Shown in pieces: positions 53,171 through 61,245 of a stretch of 64,000 nt of DNA. The notes under the pieces are model-generated. The model saw nothing but the letters and a program-made list of their open reading frames with translations, did no database searches and was not told the origin of the DNA. The position numbers and the translations under genes were made by a program. Source of the DNA: JAJTFW01 sp903922455 (lineage in GTDB: Bacteria > Bacteroidota > Bacteroidia > AKYH767-A > OLB10); assembly GCA_943329665.2 (NCBI GenBank), contig CALQEU020000001.1, positions 124,001 to 188,000 on the forward strand. Direction: 5' to 3'. Numbering within the stretch: the stretch's first letter is position 1; each line of letters starts with the position of its first letter.

Positions 53171-54052
53171 TTGAGATTCGCTTCCATTGATATTGGTTCC
53201 AATGCCGTTCGGCTGTTACTCTGTAATGTTTACGAGAGTGACGATGAGCCTGTATTTAAAAAAGCGGAGTTGGTGCGTATGCCCATCCGACTAGGAGAAG
53301 ATGTTTTTCGTACAGGTCGAATTTCCGAGGAGAAGAAAGTGAAGCTGGCCAAATGCATGAAGGCTTATAAGTTGTTAATGGATGTGTTTGGTGCGATTGA
53401 TTACAGAGCTTGTGCAACAGCCGCCATGCGTGAAGCTTCTAACTCAGTAGAAGTGATTCGTTATGTAAAGCAGGAAAGTGGAATTTCAATTGAAGTGATC
53501 GATGGAAAAACTGAAGCTCATATTATTTATTCAAATCATATCGCTGAGCATTTGTCGATGGATGAGTCGTACTTGTACATTGATGTGGGTGGAGGAAGTA
53601 CTGAATTGACTTTGTTTTCGAAAGGAAGAACCATCGCTGCACAATCGTTTAATGTAGGAACTATCCGACTTCTTCACAACCAAGTGGAAAAGGATGTATG
53701 GAATTATTTTAAAGATTGGATCAAGTACAATTGTAAAGATTATCATCCGCTCACTGCTATTGGTTCGGGAGGAAATATTAATAAGATCAATAGGATGGTG
53801 GACCGGAAGGAGAAGAAATCGCTTTCTTACCAAAAAATTTTAGAGACTTATTATTTGTTAAAGGAATTCACCATCGAAGAAAGAATCACGAAGTTGGGAT
53901 TGAATCCCGATCGTGCCGATGTAATTGTTCCGGCCGCCAAAATATTTTTAACGGTGTTGGAAGAAGCGGATATCGATAAAATTGTGGTTCCTCAAATTGG
54001 TTTGTCGGATGGGATCATTCATCTGTTGTATGAGAAGCATTCGGTGGCTTAA
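53171..54052 (+). CDS. ppx: Exopolyphosphatase (Ppx/GppA family)
   Basis: 293 residues, actin-like fold. RFASIDIGSNAVRLLL (phosphate loop), ACATAAMREASNS, YIDVGGGSTELTLF and AIGSGGNINKINRM are standard. It is a short version, one Ppx/GppA domain without the C-terminal HD part, as usual in Bacteroidota. It degrades polyphosphate or pppGpp. The start is a TTG at 53171: an in-frame TAG sits three codons upstream, and the next ATG would remove the phosphate loop. A TACTTTTC element is 25 nt before it. Confidence 0.92.
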   Translation: MRFASIDIGSNAVRLLLCNVYESDDEPVFKKAELVRMPIRLGEDVFRTGRISEEKKVKLAKCMKAYKLLMDVFGAIDYRACATAAMREASNSVEVIRYVKQESGISIEVIDGKTEAHIIYSNHIAEHLSMDESYLYIDVGGGSTELTLFSKGRTIAAQSFNVGTIRLLHNQVEKDVWNYFKDWIKYNCKDYHPLTAIGSGGNINKINRMVDRKEKKSLSYQKILETYYLLKEFTIEERITKLGLNPDRADVIVPAAKIFLTVLEEADIDKIVVPQIGLSDGIIHLLYEKHSVA

Positions 54053-54197
54053 TTGAATTAGTAGAAACCTTTTTAATTTTTTCCATTTCAATGATCTCTC
54101 TTTCTTTTGCTATTTCATCAGTTAGCTCCTAAATTCGCTCACCATATTTTTTTTGCTAGGATATTATTGAATTAAATCCATGAAATTTTCAATCGCT

Positions 54198-54292
54198 TCG
54201 TCGTAGAGGCAGGTATGAAATGCCTCTACGACGACGTGATATTTATAGATAGCGAAATCTTGTTGAGAAAAGGCATGCCTTGTCTCAACAAG
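54198..54292. repeat. Two adjacent palindromic hairpins
   Basis: Hairpin 1: perfect 14-bp arms 54198-54211 and 54221-54234 (TCGTCGTAGAGGCA and its complement). Hairpin 2: perfect 10-bp arms 54259-54268 and 54283-54292 (CTTGTTGAGA and its complement), with a 12-bp palindrome AAGGCATGCCTT inside the loop. Both resemble the mobile GTAGAG.../GTTGAGA... type extragenic palindromes. The 325-bp gap between ppx and higA holds no gene that I can support. Confidence 0.7.
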
Positions 54293-54376
54293 TGCAACTA
54301 TTTTCTTCAAGAATTATTTTTAATAATCAATACGAATTGAATTATTGAAAACTAAATAGGCGAAAAGCTGAAATAA

Positions 54377-54676
54377 CTAGGCGGCGTTATTTTCAAAAGC
54401 TCGAATAGATTTCAGTTCCGACATTTTAGCTTTTCTTTCTTCTTCTAAATCGTAATCGTCTTGAAGTCCAAGCCAAAATTTAGGAGAGTTACCAAAATAC
54501 ATAGAAAGTCTCAATGCAGTATCTGCTGTAATTCGGCGATTGAACTTGAGAATTTCACTTATCCTTGTTTGTGGAATTGAAATTTCTTTCGCTAAGCGAT
54601 AAGCGCTAATGCCGAATGGTGTCAAAAATTCTTCTTGTAGAATTTCGCCTGGGTGAATATTTCTAAGAGTAGCCAT
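54377..54676 (-). CDS. higA: HigA-type antitoxin (HTH)
   Basis: 99 residues. The HigA N-terminal phrase RNIHPGEILQEEFLTPFGIS and the HTH (YRLAKEISIPQTRISEILKFNRRITADTALRLSMYFG) are diagnostic, with FWLGLQDDYDLE following. It neutralises HigB and represses the operon by binding its promoter. The ATG at 54676 gives MATLRNIHPGE, 7 nt after the higB stop. An upstream start at 54700 would overlap higB and is less likely. Confidence 0.92.
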   Translation of the reverse strand: MATLRNIHPGEILQEEFLTPFGISAYRLAKEISIPQTRISEILKFNRRITADTALRLSMYFGNSPKFWLGLQDDYDLEEERKAKMSELKSIRAFENNAA

Positions 54677-54683
54677 GATATTG

Positions 54684-54968
54684 TTATTTATGATAGTCAA
54701 TTATTTCAACTTCTGATGCATTTCCATTATTCCATTTAAAGATGATTCTCCATTGATCATTTATTCTTATGGAATGATATTCACGGAGTGCACCTTTTAG
54801 TTTTTCCAATTTGTTTGAAGGCGGAATTTTAAGATCGACTATGTTTTGAGAGTTGTTCAACATTCTCAATTTTCGTCTTGCAATTTCCTGAAGTCCAACA
54901 GCAGGCTTTTTTACTCGAGATCCTTCCCAAATCTTTTGAGTGTCTTTTGAACCAAAGGAAATAATCAT
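54684..54968 (-). CDS. higB: HigB-type mRNA endonuclease toxin
   Basis: 94 residues of the RelE/ParE fold, HigB branch. Motifs: KDTQKIWEG, LQEIARRKLRMLNNS, DLKIPPSNKLEKLKG and YHSIRINDQWRIIFKW (catalytic basic/aromatic residues), ending EVEIIDYHK. It cleaves mRNA on the ribosome when free. The toxin-first order with the antitoxin gene downstream is the hallmark of hig modules. Both reading frames look intact, so the module is probably functional. Confidence 0.92.
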   Translation of the reverse strand: MIISFGSKDTQKIWEGSRVKKPAVGLQEIARRKLRMLNNSQNIVDLKIPPSNKLEKLKGALREYHSIRINDQWRIIFKWNNGNASEVEIIDYHK

Positions 54969-55068
54969 TCTTCTGTCTTACGTTACTAACGCCAAAGGTA
55001 AGTAGTTAATTATAAAAAATCAAGGAAAAATTATGAAATTATGCCGACTAACATTAAAATTCGAAATT

Positions 55069-55722
55069 CTAAGCGTTTACTAAATTATCGACTTCTTCAA
55101 TAATCTTCACTTCCATCAACGGATGAATAAAATATTTATGTTTCGTTTGTAGATCAAAACACTCAAAGTTTTTACGGAGTTGATGTCCCTTAATAAATTG
55201 TTGTCCGTTTCGCGTAGTGAATAAAGATTTAAAAGGGATTTCATCTAAATGGATCCATTCATCGTTATAGGCGTTGTGTACATGCAATGCTTTCATCAAA
55301 TTCACATCACCACAACTGCTAGCCGCCGGATTACGCATATAGTTAACAACAGCTATTGAAATTTCTTCGGGAAATATTTTCCGCTCTAAAAACCCATACA
55401 TCAAATGTTGAAATTCTCTTTTCCATTCTATGCCATGCGGAGCTACTGAATTTCCAAAACGTAAAAAGCAAGTGAGATGGGCTACCTCATGCGTGAATGT
55501 AATTAAGAACGCGTAAGGGTTTAAGTCGTGGTTGATGGTGATGGTATGACTCTTTCCCTCGTGCGGAGGTCGGTAATCTCCCAGTTTGGTTTGTCGGCTT
55601 TTCTTGATGCGAACTCGGATTCTATATTTTTGAATCCAATCAAAACATGTATCTACCGCTTCTGCCGGAATGTATTTTCCAAGCGCTTTTCTTAAATCTT
55701 CTGCTGTTACTGCCTTCGCCAT
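55069..55722 (-). CDS. SprT-like zinc metalloprotease-domain protein
   Basis: 217 residues from the ATG at 55722. The zinc motif HEVAH is at 78-82 within LITFTHEVAHLTCFLRFG. HGIEWKREFQHLMYGFL follows, where the third ligand should be. SprT/Spartan proteins are linked to DNA-protein crosslink repair in eukaryotes; bacterial members are little studied. A TAAATTTG box lies 13 nt before the ATG and supports this start over 55728. It is a single-gene transcript downstream of feoB but with its own promoter. Confidence 0.88.
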   Translation of the reverse strand: MAKAVTAEDLRKALGKYIPAEAVDTCFDWIQKYRIRVRIKKSRQTKLGDYRPPHEGKSHTITINHDLNPYAFLITFTHEVAHLTCFLRFGNSVAPHGIEWKREFQHLMYGFLERKIFPEEISIAVVNYMRNPAASSCGDVNLMKALHVHNAYNDEWIHLDEIPFKSLFTTRNGQQFIKGHQLRKNFECFDLQTKHKYFIHPLMEVKIIEEVDNLVNA

Positions 55723-55735
55723 AATCAATCTTTAG

Positions 55736-55743
55736 CAAATTTA
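55736..55743 (-). promoter_or_regulatory. -7 promoter element TAAATTTG of SprT-like gene
   Basis: Exact TAnnTTTG on the minus strand, 13 nt before the ATG at 55722, in the 70-bp gap after feoB. Confidence 0.55.
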
Positions 55744-55794
55744 GGAAATTGGATTAAAATGCTAGTAGTAGAAATTATTAAATCAATTTGAAAA

Positions 55795-57957
55795 TTACTT
55801 TAACAATTGATAAGCCAAGAAACTACTCAGCCAAGCTAATGCCGACATATACCCAAATTGTAGAATAGGCCATTTCCACGATCCCGTTTCTCTTTTCACC
55901 ACGGCCATCGTACTCATACATTGCATGGCAAATGCATAAAACAACATTAACGACCATCCCACAGCAGCCGTATACCGAGGTTCGCCCGTTTCTTGGTTGA
56001 TCTCTTTGCGCATTTTTTCTTTTACGGTCTTGGTGTCGGCGTCATTTTGTCCCACACTATAAATGGTACTCATGGTTCCCACAAATACTTCACGCGCGGC
56101 AAACGAGGTTACCAATGCAATTCCAATTTTCCAATCAAATCCTAACGGTCGAATAACGGGCTCAATAAAATGTCCGAGTTTGCCTGCATAGGATACCTCT
56201 AACATTCTTGATTGAATAACATAAAGTTCTGCTTGTTTGCTTTCGCCTGCTTCATTCAATTCTGTTGCTTGTATTTCAAGTTGGTCAAAGGTATTTCCTG
56301 GACCTCTTGAAGATAAAAACCAAAGTACAATACTAATGGCAATGATAATTTTTCCAGCATCAAAAAGAAAGATTCTAACTTTTTCAGTGATAGAATATAA
56401 AATATTTTTCCAGCGTGGCATTCGGTAAATCGGAATCTCCATGATGAAATACGCTTTTTCTTTTTGCTTGATGAAATTCTTGAAAAGCGCAGCCGATGCC
56501 AATGCTGCTATAAATCCAATTAAGTACAGTGACATCATCACCATGCCTTGCAATCCGATAAAACCTAATACTAGTTTCTGTGGAACTACCAGCGCAATAA
56601 GCAAGGTATAAACAGGAAGTCGCGCCGAGCAACTCATCAACGGAAGTACGAAGATGGTGATCAATCTTTCCTTCCAACTTCCAATAGTACGTGTGGCTAA
56701 GATGGCAGGAACCGCACAGGCCGATCCACTGATCAAAGGAATCACCGATCGTCCATTCAATCCAAATTTACGCATGAGCTTGTCCATCAAAAAACTGACA
56801 CGCGCCATATAGCCGGTGTCTTCAAGTATGGCAATAAACATAAACAAAAATGCGATTTGTGGAATGAAAATTACAATGCCACCCACACCTGCTAATATTC
56901 CATCTACAAATAAATCATTCAACACCCCAGCAGGCAACGCATTTCGACAAATATCACTGATGTTGGCAAAAGATTCATCAATAAAATTCATTGGCAATTC
57001 TGCCAACGTAAAAATAGCTTGGAATATTAAAAATAAAATGAAAAGAAAAATGACAAATCCCCAAACGGGGTGCATCAAGAATCGGTCGATGTGCTGAGAG
57101 TTCGAATGTTTTTTCTTGCTTTCTCCTTTTGTTACCGAATGAATTAATACATCTTGGATCACTTTATATCGTTCCAGTGTTTCAAACGACTTTAGATTTT
57201 CTAAATCGACACTGTCTACAGCAACACAGGAAATCGCTTTTTCGTTTTGCTCTTTTGTAAAATGAAAATCATCAATCGATTCAATATGATGTGCAATTTG
57301 TAAAGCCGTATAATTACTTTTTAAATCGAGGATTTCTCTTAACCCATTTAACAATTTAGGAGCAAGATTTGTAGTTTCAAAAATATCATTGTTCGGAACT
57401 GGAATGGAACTCAATAATACTTGTTTCAGTTCTTCAATGCCTTCTTCATTGCGCGCATTGATGGGAATCACACGAACCCCTAATCTTCTTTCTAACTCAT
57501 CAAGTTTAATCGTGATCAATTGTTTTTTCACCATGTCCATCATGTTCAATGCAAGAACACATGGAATTTTTAAATCGATGATTTGGCTGGCTAAGAATAA
57601 ACTTCGTTTTAGGTTGGTACCATCTACCAGCAATACAACTATGTCGGGATGACTTTCGTTGAGGGGATCACACAATACTTCAAATGGAATTCTTTCGTCG
57701 GGCGACTTCGGATATAAACTATATGTGCCTGGTAAATCAATAATTTCAAAAGAAGTGGGTTCACCCGTATTCGAATTATAAAAACGACAATGTCCAGTTT
57801 TTTTTTCAACGGTGACACCGGGAAAGTTGGCTACTTTTTGATTGAGTCCGGTAAGTACATTGAAAAGTGAACTTTTGCCGCTGTTTGGATTTCCGGCGAG
57901 TGCAACTTTTACATAACGCTTAGGGGTATCCGAAGTTATTGGATAGGAGGAAGACAA
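55795..57957 (-). CDS. feoB: Ferrous iron transporter FeoB
   Basis: 720 residues. The N-terminal GTPase domain has G1 GNPNSGKS (22-29), G3 DLPGTYSL and G4 ALNMMDMVKK. The C-terminal half has the membrane Gate regions, including ILEDTGYMARVSFLMDKLMRKFGLNGRS and LISGSACAVPAILATRT. It imports Fe(II). feoA lies 9 nt upstream; a palindromic operator sits before feoA, so the pair is probably iron-controlled. A separate FeoC is not seen. Confidence 0.96.
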   Translation of the reverse strand: MSSSYPITSDTPKRYVKVALAGNPNSGKSSLFNVLTGLNQKVANFPGVTVEKKTGHCRFYNSNTGEPTSFEIIDLPGTYSLYPKSPDERIPFEVLCDPLNESHPDIVVLLVDGTNLKRSLFLASQIIDLKIPCVLALNMMDMVKKQLITIKLDELERRLGVRVIPINARNEEGIEELKQVLLSSIPVPNNDIFETTNLAPKLLNGLREILDLKSNYTALQIAHHIESIDDFHFTKEQNEKAISCVAVDSVDLENLKSFETLERYKVIQDVLIHSVTKGESKKKHSNSQHIDRFLMHPVWGFVIFLFILFLIFQAIFTLAELPMNFIDESFANISDICRNALPAGVLNDLFVDGILAGVGGIVIFIPQIAFLFMFIAILEDTGYMARVSFLMDKLMRKFGLNGRSVIPLISGSACAVPAILATRTIGSWKERLITIFVLPLMSCSARLPVYTLLIALVVPQKLVLGFIGLQGMVMMSLYLIGFIAALASAALFKNFIKQKEKAYFIMEIPIYRMPRWKNILYSITEKVRIFLFDAGKIIIAISIVLWFLSSRGPGNTFDQLEIQATELNEAGESKQAELYVIQSRMLEVSYAGKLGHFIEPVIRPLGFDWKIGIALVTSFAAREVFVGTMSTIYSVGQNDADTKTVKEKMRKEINQETGEPRYTAAVGWSLMLFYAFAMQCMSTMAVVKRETGSWKWPILQFGYMSALAWLSSFLAYQLLK

Positions 57958-57966
57958 AACAAAATA

Positions 57967-58206
57967 CTACACAAGTGGTTTAACAACGATTGCTTCAGCT
58001 TCTTCCATACGAATTCCAAGAGTAGACCCATTTAAAAGGATGGCCATAGGGCAACCAAATGGTGCAAAACGATCGATGGTGATGGTCTCGCCCGGTAAGC
58101 ATCCCATTTCTAAAAGCTTTTGTTTTATTACTTCATCATTGAATGAATCAATGATCGCACTTTCTCCTTTGAGTAAATTTGACAATCGCCTAGTTCCAAC
58201 TTGCAT
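57967..58206 (-). CDS. feoA: Ferrous iron transport protein FeoA
   Basis: 79 residues, SH3-like fold. IIDSFNDEVIKQKLLEMGCL, PGETITIDRFAPFGCPMAILL and GSTLGIRMEEAEAIVVK are the conserved FeoA blocks. It assists FeoB at the cytoplasmic face. It is the first gene of the feoAB pair, and a 17-bp palindrome lies 12 nt before the ATG. Confidence 0.94.
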   Translation of the reverse strand: MQVGTRRLSNLLKGESAIIDSFNDEVIKQKLLEMGCLPGETITIDRFAPFGCPMAILLNGSTLGIRMEEAEAIVVKPLV

Positions 58207-58217
58207 ATCCTCTCTTG

Positions 58218-58234
58218 TTTAGAATCATTCTAAA
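58218..58234 (-). promoter_or_regulatory. Palindromic operator candidate before feoAB
   Basis: TTTAGAATCATTCTAAA is a perfect inverted repeat (8-nt arms, 1-nt centre) 12-28 nt before the feoA ATG. Its position and form suit an iron-responsive repressor of the Fur or DtxR/MntR type. No other perfect copy was noticed in the window. Confidence 0.6.
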
Positions 58235-58334
58235 TATGACGCTAAGATATAAATCCACAACTATTATCAAACCATCTAAAATCATTTCTTTTGTAAATAA
58301 TTGAAAAACAAACTTGTGAATCACATGATTCTTG

Positions 58335-58481
58335 TCAACTTGGAAGTGTTTTCCCGGCTTTGTTCCCCTTTTCCATACTCCAATTGGGACAATGACACTT
58401 TTTATTCTGTGTTTTACAAGCACTCAACCCCATCGAAAAAAGGAGAATAAACAAAAGAATTAGCCTGCTCTTTGATTTCAT
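58335..58481 (-). CDS. 48-residue Cys-rich lipoprotein
   Basis: A short frame from the ATG at 58481 to a TGA at 58335. Residues 1-21 form a signal peptide (KSRLILLFILLFSMG), with lipobox LSAC and acylated Cys22. The mature part is only 27 residues and begins CKTQNKKCHCPNWSMEKG; the CHC pair could bind metal. It is too short for usual gene-length cut-offs. It lies 128 nt upstream of feoA and leftward, so it may be part of the same iron-related unit or transcribed alone. Function unknown. Confidence 0.72.
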   Translation of the reverse strand: MKSKSRLILLFILLFSMGLSACKTQNKKCHCPNWSMEKGNKAGKTLPS

Positions 58482-58619
58482 ATATCAAAGATAGGAAGAT
58501 TGGAAGAAAATTAAGAATTAGGAATTCAGCTACTTTAGGTAATTCATAATACTAATAGACAAATGGATGAAATTATAAAATAAATCCGCGATAATCGTGT
58601 TTACCATCCAACGCTTCTC

Positions 58620-58838
58620 TTAGCATTCAGTAGTTCCGCTACTCATCCAAGTAATAAAGTAGAGCAAACTGAAAAGGATGAATAAGCCTCCGATACAAAT
58701 TAATACAGGTAATAGTAATGAAATCAAAAGGCTAATTGCAGTATGCGGTACCTTCATAAAATTTATTAAAAACAAAACCAATCCCAAGAGCATACTTACC
58801 TTGAGTGGTTGAAAAATATATAGCCGAATAGCCCGCAT
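58620..58838 (-). CDS. Small two-helix membrane protein
   Basis: 72 residues. Two hydrophobic helices are likely, about 15-28 (SMLLGLVLFLINFM) and 34-66 (AISLLISLLLPVLICIGGLFILF), with a basic N-terminus (MRAIRLYIF), so the ends probably face opposite sides or both the cytoplasm. No family recognised. A TAATTTTC element 13 nt before the ATG may be a promoter. It could also be chance, as A+T-rich DNA often encodes hydrophobic frames. Confidence 0.5.
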   Translation of the reverse strand: MRAIRLYIFQPLKVSMLLGLVLFLINFMKVPHTAISLLISLLLPVLICIGGLFILFSLLYFITWMSSGTTEC

Positions 58839-58942
58839 AGTATTAATACGGAAAATTAGAGGATTTGTTATCGAATACTGTCTTTTTTTTGTAATCGTTT
58901 AAACTTCATACAAGATGGTTGGTTCGATAATACGGTTTTCTT

Positions 58943-59212
58943 CAACACTAGAGGCACTAGAGAACACAAAGTGCACTAGAGAAATTTGATTTTTTTAAAG
59001 CCCCTCGCCTTTGGAGAGGGGTTGGGGAGAGGCTTGAACTTTAATTTGATTATAATTTGTTTTCATTCGAGCATTTATTTTTAAACGAAGGAAGTTTTCT
59101 CGCGAAGGCGCAAAGCCGCAAAGGCTGCGCAAAGACTAATTTTACTGCAGACACAAAGTGCACTAGAGTTTGCCTTTGGTGTTCTCTAGTGACCTCTAGT
59201 GCCTCTAGTGTT
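58943..59212. repeat. CACTAGAG-type repeats and other intergenic words
   Basis: 58943-58981 and 59150-59212 share the direct phrase ACACAAAGTGCACTAGAG and carry an inverted 19-nt AACACTAGAGGCACTAGAG. Between them, 59001-59034 reads CCCCTCGCCTTTGGAGAGGG and onward, able to form a CCCCTC/GAGGGG hairpin, and 59098-59127 is another CGCGAAGGCGCAAAGCCGCA element of the 20-kb family. No gene is evident in the 412-bp gap before ade. Confidence 0.65.
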
Positions 59213-59250
59213 TAATTTTACTCTCTAAAGGAGCGATGAATCTTTTATTT

Positions 59251-60879
59251 CTATTCGCAAAACAAATCACTAAACTGAAAACTCTTCCCATCAAACAATC
59301 CCTTATCACTCAATTTTAATTGTGGAATCACCAATAAAGCCATAAACGATAAACTCATATACGGCGCTCTAAGTTTCGAACCTAATTCCTTCGCTTTTCG
59401 ATCGATGGTCGAGTAGGCCATGCCAATACTTTCACAGTCTAAATCACTCATCAGCCCAGCTACGGGAAGTGAAATGGTATGAATTTCTTCACCATCTACT
59501 AAACTTAATCCTCCCGTTTGTTCAATGATCGAATTCACCGCTTTTGAAATCGAAATATCATCTACCCCCACCACAATAATATTATGCGAATCATGCGCAA
59601 CACTCGAAGCGATGGCTCCTGTTTTTAATCCGAAATTTCGAATGAAAGCAATGGCAGGTGTTTGCTTGGAATAACGATTTACCACAGCAATTTTTAAAAT
59701 GTCGTTCTCTGCGTCTGTTGCAACTTCTCCATTTACTGCGGTAACCTCAACCCGAGTTTCACCCGTGATGAGTTGTCCATCGTAAACTTCAATCACACGA
59801 ATTTTATTTCCCGTTTTTTTGATTTTAAAATCTTCGGGATTGGTGACGGATGTATTGAAGTTGTTTGCGACTTTATGTTTCTTGGGAGGTAAAATGCTTT
59901 TTCCATTTTCAGCCACACATATACCATCAATAAAAGTTTTCTCTACTTTAAAGTCTGTTAAATCTTTGCAAATGATAAAATCGGCAGGATCGCCAACACG
60001 AAGTTGTCCAACGTTTAATTTGTAATGTTCGATAGGATGGATACAAGCCGCATAGAGCACATCAAACAAATCATAACCTAGTTCAATTGATTTTTTCACT
60101 AACAAATTGATATGTCCTAACAGCAATTCATCAGGATGTTTATCATCACTGCAAAACATGCATTTATGTGGATTTGATTTTAACAAAGTATGTAAAGCTT
60201 CATAGTTCCGAGCTGCCGATCCTTCCCGAATTAAAATTTTCATGCCATATTGAATTTTCTCCAGTGCTTCTTCTAATGTAAAACATTCGTGGTCGGTGGT
60301 AATTCCTGCCTCGATGTAGTTTTTCGCATCAGCCCCACGTAATCCCGGTGCATGCCCATCAATCGGTTTATTATATTTTTTAGTAATTGCAATTTTTTCC
60401 ATTACCTCAGGATCTTTAAAAAGAACACCCGGGTAATTCATCATTTCACTTAAATACTTGATGTCGTCGCGCTGAATTAAAGTTTCGATATCGTTTGCAT
60501 CGAGAACCGCGCCCGCACTTTCAAAAGTTGTTGCAGGTACACAGGATGGTGCACCAAAATTAAATTTAAGCAATGCGTCTTTTGCATTTTCGAGCATATA
60601 GTAAACGCCTTCTAAGCCCAATACATTCGCAATCTCATGAGGATCACTAATAGTGGCAACGGTTCCATGAGTTAAAGCAATTCGTGCAAATTCATAAGGG
60701 ACAAGCATGGAACTTTCAATGTGGATATGTGCATCAATAAACCCCGGGAGGATGTATTGATTTTCGGTCACGGGCTGCTCTTCAAAAGAATAAATTTTCC
60801 CATCCTTTAGGGTAAAAATACCCTCCGTAATTTTTCTATCTAGGATATTTACCCATTTACCTGCTATTGTCGTTGTCAT
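59251..60879 (-). CDS. ade: Adenine deaminase
   Basis: 542 residues, amidohydrolase superfamily. It turns adenine into hypoxanthine for purine salvage. Metal and catalytic motifs: LPGFIDAHIHIESSML, THGTVATISDPHEIANV, GHAPGLRGADAKNYI and CFCSDDKHPDELL-like sequence (MFCSDDKHPDELL). The C-terminal adenine deaminase domain (SVAHDSHNIIVVGVDD, GGLSLVDGE) is present. The ATG at 60879 is preceded by GACCTTTG after 3 nt, one mismatch from the -7 consensus. A TTG at 60885 is less likely. Confidence 0.96.
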   Translation of the reverse strand: MTTTIAGKWVNILDRKITEGIFTLKDGKIYSFEEQPVTENQYILPGFIDAHIHIESSMLVPYEFARIALTHGTVATISDPHEIANVLGLEGVYYMLENAKDALLKFNFGAPSCVPATTFESAGAVLDANDIETLIQRDDIKYLSEMMNYPGVLFKDPEVMEKIAITKKYNKPIDGHAPGLRGADAKNYIEAGITTDHECFTLEEALEKIQYGMKILIREGSAARNYEALHTLLKSNPHKCMFCSDDKHPDELLLGHINLLVKKSIELGYDLFDVLYAACIHPIEHYKLNVGQLRVGDPADFIICKDLTDFKVEKTFIDGICVAENGKSILPPKKHKVANNFNTSVTNPEDFKIKKTGNKIRVIEVYDGQLITGETRVEVTAVNGEVATDAENDILKIAVVNRYSKQTPAIAFIRNFGLKTGAIASSVAHDSHNIIVVGVDDISISKAVNSIIEQTGGLSLVDGEEIHTISLPVAGLMSDLDCESIGMAYSTIDRKAKELGSKLRAPYMSLSFMALLVIPQLKLSDKGLFDGKSFQFSDLFCE

Positions 60880-60972
60880 CCGCAAAGGTCAGTATAATTT
60901 TGCTTTTATAGGTATATTGTTGACTGTCAAACAGAATTCTTTTTAAGGAGGCAGAAAATAATATTGGAAAAA

Positions 60973-61003
60973 TTGAGTTTTCTATTATTTATACATATTT
61001 TTG
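60973..61003 (+). promoter_or_regulatory. Complete -33/-7 promoter of the cold-shock gene
   Basis: TTG at 60973-60975, a 20-nt spacer, then TATTTTTG at 60996-61003: a full match to the Bacteroidota sigma pattern TTG-N(19-21)-TAnnTTTG. Transcription should start near 61009, giving a leader of about 27 nt. Confidence 0.65.
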
Positions 61004-61035
61004 TTAAACGTTCAATTATTAATTTATTTATTTAA

Positions 61036-61230
61036 ATGAAAACAGGTAAAGTAAAATTCTTCAATGAGGCCAAGGGATTTGGTTTTATTTTAGATGATGA
61101 GTCAAACAAAGAAGTGTTTGTACATCACAGTGGAATTATTGACAAAGTTCGTGAGAACGACAATGTAACTTACGAACTCATAGAAGGTCGTAAAGGTCAA
61201 AATGCTGTGAACGTCAAGAAATCGGAGTAA
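61036..61230 (+). CDS. Cold-shock (CspA-type) RNA-binding protein
   Basis: 64 residues, one cold-shock domain. The RNP1 motif is KGFGFI (13-18) and RNP2 is VFVHH (27-31), both intact. Such proteins bind single-stranded RNA or DNA and melt structures. The stop is followed at once by the hairpin array (61246-61653) and then a terminator, with no other promoter seen, so the mRNA probably carries the array as its 3' UTR. Confidence 0.95.
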   Translation: MKTGKVKFFNEAKGFGFILDDESNKEVFVHHSGIIDKVRENDNVTYELIEGRKGQNAVNVKKSE

Positions 61231-61245
61231 TTTGCCTCGTAATGC

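Noticed and set aside
54377..54968. Prophage or genomic-island remnant around higBA
   Set aside because: Apart from the toxin-antitoxin pair and two palindromes, neighbours are core genes and no integrase, tRNA or direct repeat was seen.
58190..58423. 77-residue frame on the minus strand overlapping the feoA start
   Set aside because: It overlaps feoA, runs through the operator, lacks family features, and competes with the better-supported lipoprotein frame at 58335-58481.
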